Origin: Akkermansiaceae bacterium
GTDB taxonomy: Bacteria > Verrucomicrobiota > Verrucomicrobiia > Verrucomicrobiales > Akkermansiaceae
Assembly: GCA_025354565.1 (NCBI GenBank)
Contig: JANXMQ010000095.1
Location: forward strand, 1 to 32,168
DNA: 32,168 nucleotides
Direction: 5' to 3'
Position numbers and translations under genes: made by a program. Below the pieces are notes generated by a model, which saw nothing but the letters and a program-made list of their open reading frames with translations, did not search any database and was not told the origin of the DNA. Of the stretch, positions 6,699-14,216 are shown piece by piece (within the stretch, counting starts at the first letter, position 1; each line of letters opens with the position of its first letter).

Positions 6699-7751
6699 TT
6701 AGGAGGAAATGCCCCGCATCGCACGATCAAAGTCCTGGGGCCGGGCGCAGGCACCGCGGGCGATGTCGGTTTCGAGGTAGCCTTGTTTGACGGAGGCCAC
6801 GAGGTATTCGAGGAGCGAGCAATTGGTGGCCTCGTTGGATTTCAGGAGGTGGTCTTGGAGATCGGTGAGGCGATTTTCCTGAATCCAGCGGCGCGTGGCG
6901 GCTCCGTTCTGGAGGTATTCGAGGGCCGGGAAGAGACCGCCGCCGAGGCGGGGCAGGAGTTGCTGGGAAATGATGCCAACGAGCTGGGAGGCGAGCAGGT
7001 TTAGCGTGCCTGATGAATCCGCACCGAGCAGGTGAGCGAGGCGTTCCAGGGTTTCCACGACGCTGCTGCTGTGGACGGTGGAAATGACGAGGTGGCCGGT
7101 TTCCGCCGCATGGAGGGCGGTGAGCGCGGTTTCCTGATCGCGGATTTCTCCCAAGAAGAGCACATCCGGACTCTGACGCAGCGCGGCGCGGAGGCCGGAC
7201 GAGAACGTGCTGGAATCCTGCCGAATCTCGCGTTGGGAAAACAGCGAGCGGTCATTGTTGAAGAGAAATTCGATGGGGTCCTCCAGCGTCACGATGTGGC
7301 GGGAATAGTGGTGGTTTACCCAGTCCAAGCAGGAAGCGACGGTGGTGGATTTCCCCGAGCCGGTAGGTCCGGTGACGAGGATAAGTCCATAGCGGCGCTC
7401 CATCCAGGACTCCAGCAGGGCACTTGGCAGCCCGAGTTCGGCCATCGGTGGGATGTCATTGCGGATTGGTCGGAGTACGGCGGCGAGGCGGCTGAGAGTA
7501 TGGTATAAATTTACCCGCACGCGCGAACTGCCGGGCACCCGCCACGAGACGTCCGCCTCCATGTGGGTCAACGGATCGACGCCGCAGACGGCCCAAAACT
7601 CTTGCATCGCCGCCCGTGGGACGGGGCCGGGATGGAGTTCCACCACCTCGCCCTCGCGGCGGATGCGCGGCGGCTCGTCCTCCATCAGGAAAACATCGGT
7701 CGCAGAGTCCTCGAAGGCGTCGCGGATAAATTGGATAAGGGTGTCGATCAT
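6699..7751 (-). CDS. PilT/PilU-like ATPase with a divergent C-terminal motif
   Basis: 350 residues from the ATG at 7751 (MIDTLIQFIRDAF). An in-frame ATG at 7781 would add ten residues. Walker A is GPTGSGKST (128-136), the Asp box TLEDPIEF (155-162), Walker B SPDVLFLGEIRD (194-205, Glu202), and the His box TGHLVISTVHSSS (218-230). At the place of the AIRNLIRE motif it has AATRRWIQ (284-291), and its N-terminal domain reads ATDVFLMED instead of the usual SDLHL. It is therefore an accessory, PilU-like partner of the downstream PilT rather than a second standard PilT. It is probably the first gene of the PilT operon; the preceding methyltransferase gene ends 84 bp upstream behind a possible terminator. 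Confidence 0.88.
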   Translation of the reverse strand: MIDTLIQFIRDAFEDSATDVFLMEDEPPRIRREGEVVELHPGPVPRAAMQEFWAVCGVDPLTHMEADVSWRVPGSSRVRVNLYHTLSRLAAVLRPIRNDIPPMAELGLPSALLESWMERRYGLILVTGPTGSGKSTTVASCLDWVNHHYSRHIVTLEDPIEFLFNNDRSLFSQREIRQDSSTFSSGLRAALRQSPDVLFLGEIRDQETALTALHAAETGHLVISTVHSSSVVETLERLAHLLGADSSGTLNLLASQLVGIISQQLLPRLGGGLFPALEYLQNGAATRRWIQENRLTDLQDHLLKSNEATNCSLLEYLVASVKQGYLETDIARGACARPQDFDRAMRGISS

Positions 7752-7810
7752 GGAAACCGGGCAAGCATCGAAATGCTTCACATGCCTTAAGAGATAAATC
7801 GTGTGGGGTG

Positions 7811-7833
7811 AAGCGAAAACCGCAGTGAGCGGT
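7811..7833 (-). terminator. Weak Rho-independent terminator for the methyltransferase gene
   Basis: On the minus strand an ACCGC/GCGGT stem (7829-7833 with 7819-7823) around a 5-nt loop is followed by TTT and then CGCTT. It lies 3 bp beyond the stop of the methyltransferase gene. The stem is short and the T-run is only four bases including the last stem base, so efficiency is uncertain. Confidence 0.4.
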
Positions 7834-7835
7834 GA

Positions 7836-8672
7836 TTAGTTGCCAAAGGGTAGTTCGTCCGGCAGTCGGGAAATTTCCTCATCCAATCGCAAGCGGGCAG
7901 TTTCGAGGTAATGTCCGTCCAGCTCGATGCCAGTGAAATTTTCCACCCGCTGCCGGTGGGCCGCGATGGCGGAGGTGCCGATGCCGAGAAACGGGTCCAG
8001 CAAGCGCGTGGCCGGCCCCTTGCCATGAAGGCGGACACATTGCTCGACGAGGGCCACCGGAAAGGTCGCCGGGTGGGGGCGGTCCTTGTCGCGGGAGTTG
8101 ATCGTTTCATAGGGAATGAACCAGGTATTTCCGCGGCAACGCAGATCCGCCCCGCCGGTGTGGCCCCAGCGGGCGATGTTTGACTTGTCCTGATAGGGCA
8201 CCCCGGCGGCGCGGCGGTCGAGCTCGACGTTGCCGGTTTTGGTGAGATGGAAAACATACTCGTGGCAGTCGTTGACGTAGCGCTTCGAGTTGATCGGCTT
8301 GAAATGGCCGGCACTGAGTTGTTCGCCGGCGCGGGTCTCGATGGTGATGGATTTCACCCAGTGGAAAGTGTTTTGCAGCGTGAAGAGCGGGTCCTTGCCA
8401 TCGGTAAGGGCGAGGATCAGTTGGTGAGGCAGCAGCGGATTCGCCGGGGCCGCGCCGACGTTGAGGAAAAATGAGGCATCCACGGCCATCACGCGTTTCA
8501 CTTCCGCCGCCCAAGCATGGCACCAAGTGAGGAATTCCTCGCGCGGCGCGGTGTCCTTGAAGCTCTTGTAGGCGATTCCGAGGTTGTAAGGCGGCGAGGT
8601 GACGACCAGATCGCAGGACGCGGCTGGCAGCGTGGAGAGGACTTGTAGGCAATCGCCGTGGAGCAGGTTCAC
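7836..8672 (-). CDS. DNA methyltransferase, N4-cytosine or N6-adenine type (orphan)
   Basis: 278 residues. The catalytic motif IV is TSPPYN (25-30) and the AdoMet-binding motif I is DPFLGIGTS (226-234), placed after it. This is the order of the beta class. FTGIELDGHY (246-255) and HPATFP (200-205) are typical of the N6_N4_Mtase family. An S-P-P-Y rather than D-P-P-Y catalytic loop favours N4-cytosine methylation, but the distinction is not certain from sequence alone. The middle region (about 60-190) would hold the target recognition part. No restriction endonuclease gene lies next to it, so it looks like an orphan regulator or protector, or the survivor of a restriction-modification pair. 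Separate transcription from the PilT genes is suggested by the terminator-like hairpin. Confidence 0.9.
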   Translation of the reverse strand: MNLLHGDCLQVLSTLPAASCDLVVTSPPYNLGIAYKSFKDTAPREEFLTWCHAWAAEVKRVMAVDASFFLNVGAAPANPLLPHQLILALTDGKDPLFTLQNTFHWVKSITIETRAGEQLSAGHFKPINSKRYVNDCHEYVFHLTKTGNVELDRRAAGVPYQDKSNIARWGHTGGADLRCRGNTWFIPYETINSRDKDRPHPATFPVALVEQCVRLHGKGPATRLLDPFLGIGTSAIAAHRQRVENFTGIELDGHYLETARLRLDEEISRLPDELPFGN

Positions 8673-8782
8673 GGTTTCAGTTCACAGGACGTGCGAGCAA
8701 GTCGCAACGCTATTTTGCATGACTCAAGGCCTTCGCTGTGTCATGTCGAATAACTGCTTTCGCGAATCGTGCCGCCCCGTCA

Positions 8783-9271
8783 TCAGGCTGCGAACTTACT
8801 TGTTTGATGCAGACTTTTCTTCCTCTGGCCCAAAGGTGATTTGAAAGCCTGGGATTTGCCATTCCCCAAACCGTTTTTATCGTCCCCAGTCGGCAGTTCG
8901 ATCAGTGGGAAAATCGCAATCTGCGGGAGTGTTTCAGTTTCATGCACAAAGCGGTATTTGAAACCCAATTCCATATCTCCAAGACCATAGTGAGAACTAC
9001 CGACTTTGGGATTATCATAAGCTAAAGGAGCAATCATGTGGAGCTGTAGGTCAGCGACTGCGCCATAGTTCACCTCAAAGTGAGGGGCCGTACCTGACCA
9101 GCCATCCGAGGCTTGATTCTGCTGCGTAGCAAGGTAGAATTCCCAATGATGAAGCTCCACCGGCTCTGGATCATCCGTGAGAAAAGGGGGGCCAGCGTAA
9201 CTGGTTGCGGTTAAGCTGAAAATCAGAACTGCGAGGAAGGCGGATTTTTGGATTCTCAGTAGTGAGTGCAT
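8783..9271 (-). pseudogene. Truncated outer-membrane MetA-pathway/transporter-like protein
   Basis: 162-residue frame. Residues 1-26 are a signal peptide ending near SYAG, then PPFLTDDPEPVELHHWEFYL and 'GWSGTAPHFEVNYG...LQLHMIAPLAY', 'YGLGDMELGFKYRF' and 'PLIELPTGDDKNGLGNG'. As I remember the family, these follow the first half of the outer-membrane proteins annotated as phenol-degradation MetA-like, which are roughly 250-300 residues. The tail from about residue 138 (KSQAFKSPLGQRKKSLHQ) does not look like the family. In a shifted frame over 8796-8870 the same DNA reads FGEWQIPGFQITFGPEEE and stops after SASNK, a much more natural beta-barrel C-terminus. I infer an internal deletion that joined the N-terminal half to the C-terminal end out of frame. 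Confidence 0.65.
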
Positions 9272-9309
9272 CTTGAAGCGCGCGGGGTGAATTTAAGATT
9301 ACTCTGGGC

Positions 9310-9660
9310 TCAATCGGCGAACAGGTAGAACCCAACGATGATCAGACTGGCAATGGCGACAGCAGAGACGAGTATCTTAATCAACTTGGTGACAGTGATG
9401 TCCACTCCGCGTCCGTTGTTTGCCCTGCCGAAACCCCATGCGAGCGCAACGAACAGAACAAGAGCGATGACGGTATGGGTGGACCAATGATGGCCTGTGA
9501 GTTTTTTCATACCGTTCATCACGGCAACGTTTTTCTCCTTTGCGATCACGATGAGCGCGTTGATCACACTGGTGACGGACAGAGCCAACCCGTATGAAAC
9601 ACTATTTTTAGAAAGTCCGGTGGATTCCATGGTTGAGTCGTTGTTTGAGATTTGTTCCAA
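9310..9660 (-). CDS. Small membrane protein, unknown function
   Basis: 116 residues; an internal ATG at 9630 is an alternative start. Hydrophobic segments near residues 23-40, 61-79 and 91-113 suggest three membrane helices. A conserved-looking GHHWSTHT stretch lies between the first two and may bind a metal or heme, which is speculation from the histidines. It starts 7 bp after the stop of the upstream small membrane protein gene, so the two form an operon. The downstream partner is the broken outer-membrane protein gene. No family recognised. Confidence 0.6.
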   Translation of the reverse strand: MEQISNNDSTMESTGLSKNSVSYGLALSVTSVINALIVIAKEKNVAVMNGMKKLTGHHWSTHTVIALVLFVALAWGFGRANNGRGVDITVTKLIKILVSAVAIASLIIVGFYLFAD

Positions 9661-9667
9661 ATAAAAT

Positions 9668-10123
9668 TTACTTCGCCATCAGTCCGACCTTCACGCCCAT
9701 GGCGATGAGCGCACCTTCACCATCCATTACCAGTGCCAACAGAGCAACAGTCGCAGTGACCCACAACATCAGTTTGCGAGCATCCTTACTGACTGCCAGA
9801 TTGTTTGATGCCGCGATCGGCAAATAGGTAACCAGCAGCAGCAACATAATGACCAGATGCTCTTTCGTCTCCATGATCATGTTGTGCGCGAAGGGCCAGG
9901 GCCCTTTCAAGATGACGGCCTTGTCCACAGCGTAGGACGTGACATACCAATAACCTCCGATGATGAACGCCAGCCACATGGCCCCTGCGGCCCCCCAGCT
10001 TAATTTCCGAATCCGGCCAAGGCTGGCCTCACTCGCATGTTGCACTTCCACAAATAACCATACCGCAGACACCATGCAGGTGACTCCGAAAAGCACATGC
10101 AACATCAATATTAATTCGTTCAT
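9668..10123 (-). CDS. Four-helix membrane protein, possibly heme-binding, unknown function
   Basis: 151 residues with four hydrophobic segments at about 5-26, 43-62, 88-106 and 121-145. His9 lies in helix 1, and His80 and His89 (FAHNMIMETKEH) border helix 3. Such spacing is seen in small cytochrome-b-like and CopD-like membrane proteins, but nothing else confirms heme. It is the first gene of a two-gene minus-strand unit with the 116-residue membrane protein. Function not recognised; a redox or transport accessory is one guess. Confidence 0.65.
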   Translation of the reverse strand: MNELILMLHVLFGVTCMVSAVWLFVEVQHASEASLGRIRKLSWGAAGAMWLAFIIGGYWYVTSYAVDKAVILKGPWPFAHNMIMETKEHLVIMLLLLVTYLPIAASNNLAVSKDARKLMLWVTATVALLALVMDGEGALIAMGVKVGLMAK

Positions 10124-10492
10124 GGTTGTAGATGGAATTCCCAGCTTTATTGACTCGGTAGGGACATTTTTATTTTTCCTGACGGACGTTACTTGTCAAT
10201 TGGCAATTTTTCACGTGGCCGATCAGCCTAGGGCGTTTGGCTGGAGGCTGTGAAGCCTTGTAAATGCGTTCTTCACCCCGGTTTTCTGATAGATCTCCGA
10301 TATTGAATATCAACGAGTTGAAGCTTCTTCCAATTCTTCTTGCTGGCCTTGGCATCATTTGGCATCTCAATGCCGTAGTTGCTCTTATCGGCAGCTCAGC
10401 ACACTCTCCAGTGCCGCTTGATGCGTGGCACATTCCCTGCTCCACACGACACACCACACCTCCTTAAAATAAATTCACATTCCCAACTTGCC
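10124..10492. other. Divergent intergenic region, possibly with a small membrane peptide
   Basis: It separates the minus-strand membrane pair from the plus-strand ThuA operon, so it should hold two promoters. An inverted repeat CAGCCT/AGGCTG (about 10226-10252) is visible. A 67-codon plus-strand frame at 10264-10467 contains one good membrane helix (KLLPILLAGLGIIWHLNAVV) and could be a small gene or a remnant. It has no SD sequence and a low-quality C-terminus, so I do not call it a gene. Confidence 0.35.
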
Positions 10493-11530
10493 ATGCCAGC
10501 GCTTTTGCTTCGAGTTATCGCCGTGCTGATTGTTTCACACATCGCATCGTCTGCCCACCCGGTTCCGGAAAGTCCACTATGGCTGACCTATCCCGGCGGC
10601 GACGGCCCCGGCAAAGGGAAACATATCGTGTTGATCGCCGCCGATCAGGAATACCGCAGCGAACAGTCGATGCCGATGATGGCGAAGATCCTGAGCCAAC
10701 ATCACGGCTTTGATTGCACCGTTTTGTACGCGCTGAACGACAAGGGCGAGGTAGATCCGACGATGCCGGTGTTTGCTGAAAAAGGGAAGGAAGCGGAGTT
10801 CAAGACGCACCACATTCCCGGCACCGAATACCTTGCTTCTGCGGATTTGGTCATTTTTTTCTGCCGACTGCTGACGCTGCCGATGGACGAGCGCGAGAAC
10901 ATCGTAAAGTATATCGACTCTGGGAAACCGTTCATCGCCCTTCGCACGGCCAATCACGGTTTCCGCGGCGCGCTGCCTTACAAGATCAATGGCAAGGATG
11001 TGAAATGGGGCGAAGACGTGCTCGGCGGTACATTCCTTGAGCACCACGGAGAGTATCATGCAGATTCGACCCGCGGCATGATCGTCGAGGCGCAGAAGTC
11101 ACATCCCATCCTTACCGGGGTCACCGACGTTTGGGGGCCATCCGATGTTTACCGCACTTACAAAGTGGGCGCGAGTCTGCCAGCAGACTGCACCGCACTC
11201 GTCTGGGGGCAGCCGCTCATGGGCCGCAAGCACGACGATGCACCGAACCCTCAAAAAGAGCCGTTGCCGGTCGCTTGGTTCAAAAACTGGCAGACCAGCG
11301 GAGGCAAAACTGCCCGCGTGTTTCATACCACCATGGGCAGCGGCACCGATCTGGAATGCGCCGACCTGCGCCGGATGATCATCAACGCTGCTTATTGGGG
11401 AATGGGCATGGAATCCGCTATCAGTCCGACTCGTAGCGTGGAGGTTGTCGGCGAATACAAACCACTCGATACCGGATTCGCCTACAAAGAAATCGGCGTA
11501 GTGCCGAAACCACCCGCTGCCTACAAGTAA
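10493..11530 (+). CDS. Secreted ThuA-like domain protein
   Basis: 345 residues from ATG 10493, chosen because it begins a signal peptide (MPALLLRVIAVLIVSHIASSAH). The frame is open upstream to 10379 without signal character. The body has the trefoil glutamine-amidotransferase-like ThuA layout: KHIVLIAADQEYRSEQ (43-58), 'SADLVIFFCRLLTLP' (116-130), 'YIDSGKPFIALRTANHGF' (140-157), 'GVTDVWGPSDVYRTY' (209-223) and a C-terminal 'ARVFHTTMGSGTDL'. ThuA-domain proteins are abundant in Planctomycetes and Verrucomicrobia and are linked to sugar use, but their reaction is largely undefined. The next gene starts 18 bp downstream on the same strand, indicating an operon with the metallopeptidase. Confidence 0.88.
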   Translation: MPALLLRVIAVLIVSHIASSAHPVPESPLWLTYPGGDGPGKGKHIVLIAADQEYRSEQSMPMMAKILSQHHGFDCTVLYALNDKGEVDPTMPVFAEKGKEAEFKTHHIPGTEYLASADLVIFFCRLLTLPMDERENIVKYIDSGKPFIALRTANHGFRGALPYKINGKDVKWGEDVLGGTFLEHHGEYHADSTRGMIVEAQKSHPILTGVTDVWGPSDVYRTYKVGASLPADCTALVWGQPLMGRKHDDAPNPQKEPLPVAWFKNWQTSGGKTARVFHTTMGSGTDLECADLRRMIINAAYWGMGMESAISPTRSVEVVGEYKPLDTGFAYKEIGVVPKPPAAYK

Positions 11531-11548
11531 AGTCTAATAAAAAGTTAC

Positions 11549-12724
11549 ATGTTTAGAAACTTATCTCCGTTTTGCCCTCTTCTCGCCACTTTTGCCTACT
11601 GTGTTAGCGTTTCTGTCGCTGAGTTTGAGGTGAAGCCGCTCACCCCAGAGCACGCGGCCGAATACAAACTGCTGCCGGCATTTTATAAGAAGGAGACGAT
11701 GGTGCAGGGCATTCTCATCTCCACCTCGGCGAATGTCGCAGATGTCGTCCATCTTGAGGCTGCCTATCAGTTCGATCACGTGATGCAGACCATTAAACCG
11801 GAAATCGCCCAACGGATTCGTGACGACAAAGTCCTTTGTGTCCTTGTGGGGCATGGTGAACAGGTTTCAGAGATGCCGCAGTTTGTTTCTGACAAGAAAG
11901 GGAAGGAGCTGGACTTTTACAACTGGCGACAACGGGGTTTTCTGACAAAGGTCGAGGATCGTCGGGTGGTTTTATTCGCAGAGGAGGACGTGATGGAATA
12001 TGAGGGCGGTATGCAGCTTGAGAGCATCCTCATCCATGAGTTCGGCCACGTCATCGACGGTGCGGGATTTGACGATGAATTGCACAATCGGCTTACCGCC
12101 ATTTACAATCACGCGAAGGAAGCGGGCTTATATCAAGACGGTTATGCAGCGCAAAAGTTCCGGCGGGTGAAAAGCGCGACACCCGTTAGCCTGCTAGATG
12201 CACTGGCGAAATCATTTCCCAAACAGAAACCGAAGTTTCTCCGCGCGTGCCTTGATGGTGGAGACATCCTCGTGAATGACAAACCCACGAACTCCGATGT
12301 CAAGGTGACGAAGGACGACAAAGTGATGATCGTTTTTGGTGGCCCGAAGAATACCTACGGACTGACCAATCGTGCGGAGTATTGGGCGGAGGGTGTGCAG
12401 GACTGGTTTGATACCAACCGCACCATGGATCACGACCACAATCACATTCACACCCGCGACCAACTCAAGACCTACGACCCCGAGCTCGCTAAGCTTTGTA
12501 ACGATGTTTTTGGCGATACTGAATGGCGCTACCTCTCACCACGCCTCCGCGCCGGCACCGACCACCTCAAAGGCTACGATCCAGCGACCGCCCCAACGGT
12601 GAAGAAACTCGATCACATCGATCTGGCCGCGCAGGATTACTACGACGAATATTGGAAGGATTACTGGAAGCGACTGCATGAGAAACACCCGGAGAAAAGT
12701 GCAAAAGCGAAGCCGAAAAGTTAG
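11549..12724 (+). CDS. Secreted zinc metallopeptidase (M34/ATLF-like) with an S4-like insertion
   Basis: 391 residues. A signal peptide covers about 1-24. The zinc site is HEFGH (163-167) in 'ESILIHEFGHVIDGAG'. The third ligand is probably Glu277 or Glu281 in NRAEYWAEGVQDWF (274-287). The helix pair and Tyr/Glu pattern resemble the anthrax-lethal-factor-like (M34, Pro-Pro endopeptidase) catalytic domain, as I judge it by eye. The ligand helices are about 110 residues apart instead of roughly 45. The extra part (about 212-262) reads 'LLDALAKSF...FLRACLDGGDILVNDKPTNSDVKVTKDDKVMI', which closely resembles an S4 RNA-binding-like fold. The C-terminus is Lys-rich. Co-transcribed with the upstream ThuA gene. 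Substrate unknown. Alternative family: another gluzincin with the same zinc motif. Confidence 0.75.
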   Translation: MFRNLSPFCPLLATFAYCVSVSVAEFEVKPLTPEHAAEYKLLPAFYKKETMVQGILISTSANVADVVHLEAAYQFDHVMQTIKPEIAQRIRDDKVLCVLVGHGEQVSEMPQFVSDKKGKELDFYNWRQRGFLTKVEDRRVVLFAEEDVMEYEGGMQLESILIHEFGHVIDGAGFDDELHNRLTAIYNHAKEAGLYQDGYAAQKFRRVKSATPVSLLDALAKSFPKQKPKFLRACLDGGDILVNDKPTNSDVKVTKDDKVMIVFGGPKNTYGLTNRAEYWAEGVQDWFDTNRTMDHDHNHIHTRDQLKTYDPELAKLCNDVFGDTEWRYLSPRLRAGTDHLKGYDPATAPTVKKLDHIDLAAQDYYDEYWKDYWKRLHEKHPEKSAKAKPKS

Positions 12725-12760
12725 AGCATGGCACTCGCCACACTGCCGCGCATCATTCCC

Positions 12761-14122
12761 TCAGTCCAACAGAGTCTCGGCTTTCACCGGTTGGTCATCG
12801 CGGATGTTTGGAAGCCCCAGTGCGATGAATACAGCGGGAATAAACAACAGTCCGGCGTAAAAGATCGCGGTGCGATAATCTCCCACTTTCGTGAACAGGC
12901 CGAAAAAAACCGTGCCACCCGCAGCCACGATGCGTCCAAAGTTATAGCAAAAGCCAGCGCCGGTGGTGCGCAGTAAAGTTGGAAAGAGCGGCGGAAGATA
13001 CATGGTGAACAGCGCGAAGACACCCTGGCAACCGCCGATCAAGATGAGCAGCCACAGAATTTGTGAGAGCGGACGCTCCGTTCCGTAGGTGATGGAAAGT
13101 GCCGCCGCATACGCTAGACAAAGCGTGGCGATGGCCTTGGGATAACCTATCAACCGTGCCAACCATGCGGCAAAGAAGTTTCCACCAATAGATGCGGCCA
13201 TCAAAATAAACATCGCCTTACTGGCGAGCACGCTCTTGTCCGCGTCCGGCAGATCGATCACCTCCGGATGGTTACGCAGGTGGACGCCATACCAAAACAT
13301 CATCGCCCAATGAGCCGTGAGCGTGAGTGCGCAGGTGATGAGGACGAGCCAGGTTGTCCGTTTCACCGCGCCGCGAAACAGATCAATGACCCCGGGTTCA
13401 TTGCCGCGCGTCTGTTTTTTTGCGGCGTGCCACTCCTCGGGCTCGGGGACATTCCTGCGAATCCAAAGCGTCAGCAATGCGGGCAGGATTCCGGCGAGAA
13501 AAACATAACGCTCAGTGTGAGTGGCACCAAGGTGGGAAGTAATCAATGCCACCCCGGCAATCACCCCCGTGGCCAGCAGGATGCCGATGTTTACGCCGGA
13601 TTGCAAAACCGCCGCCATCCAGGCACGCCATTTTTTGGGCCATGTTTCTGATAGGAGGGACGCCCCGACTGCCCATTCGCCCCCGATGCCAAGCGCTGCT
13701 AGAAAGCGGAAAATCATCAAGTGCCACCATTCGGTCGCAAAAAAGGACAGCCCCGTGAAGACGGCGTAGGTCATGATGGTCAGCATGAGCGCCCGGCTGC
13801 GGCCGATGCGATCGCCGACGAGACCGAAAAAGCCGCCGCCGAGTGCCCAGCCGATGAGGAATGCTGCCTGAATGATGGAGCTGTAGCGTCCCACTTCCGG
13901 CGACTTAGTGCTTTCCGCATGGATCAACTGCATCACGAAGGGGGCCGCGACGAGTGTGTAGAGATGCATGTCCAGCCCGTCGAACAGCCAACCGAGCCAT
14001 GCCGCGATGCCAGATTTCCATTGCTGTGGCGACAAATCGCGGAGGTGCTTGATCTCAGGATCAAGTGAGGACTTGCCCGCAGTCGAGGGTTCGGATGCTG
14101 TTGGAAAATTCACGCGCGACAA
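12761..14122 (-). CDS. MFS transporter (sugar-acid/aromatic-acid or sialate type)
   Basis: 453 residues with about twelve hydrophobic segments. The family signature GDRIGRSRAL lies between helices 2 and 3, and WLFDGLDMHLYTLVAAPFV in helix 1 matches the 'DG.D...' start typical of the metabolite:H+ symporters for aromatic acids and sialate. 'LPPLFPTLLRTTGAGFCYNFGR' in the second half is the matching conserved loop. It probably imports a small organic acid or sugar acid across the inner membrane by proton symport; the substrate cannot be read from sequence. It is divergent from the FAD oxidoreductase and shares a short control region of about 94 bp with it. Its 3' end faces the metallopeptidase gene with a 36-bp gap. 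Confidence 0.88.
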   Translation of the reverse strand: MSRVNFPTASEPSTAGKSSLDPEIKHLRDLSPQQWKSGIAAWLGWLFDGLDMHLYTLVAAPFVMQLIHAESTKSPEVGRYSSIIQAAFLIGWALGGGFFGLVGDRIGRSRALMLTIMTYAVFTGLSFFATEWWHLMIFRFLAALGIGGEWAVGASLLSETWPKKWRAWMAAVLQSGVNIGILLATGVIAGVALITSHLGATHTERYVFLAGILPALLTLWIRRNVPEPEEWHAAKKQTRGNEPGVIDLFRGAVKRTTWLVLITCALTLTAHWAMMFWYGVHLRNHPEVIDLPDADKSVLASKAMFILMAASIGGNFFAAWLARLIGYPKAIATLCLAYAAALSITYGTERPLSQILWLLILIGGCQGVFALFTMYLPPLFPTLLRTTGAGFCYNFGRIVAAGGTVFFGLFTKVGDYRTAIFYAGLLFIPAVFIALGLPNIRDDQPVKAETLLD

Positions 14123-14216
14123 CTATCGGCACTGACAGAGAACGACCAGAGGATATTATCACAGGGCAGTGGAACTTGATTTTCTCAGCGCGAAGCCTGA
14201 TGAACCTATCTCCGCC

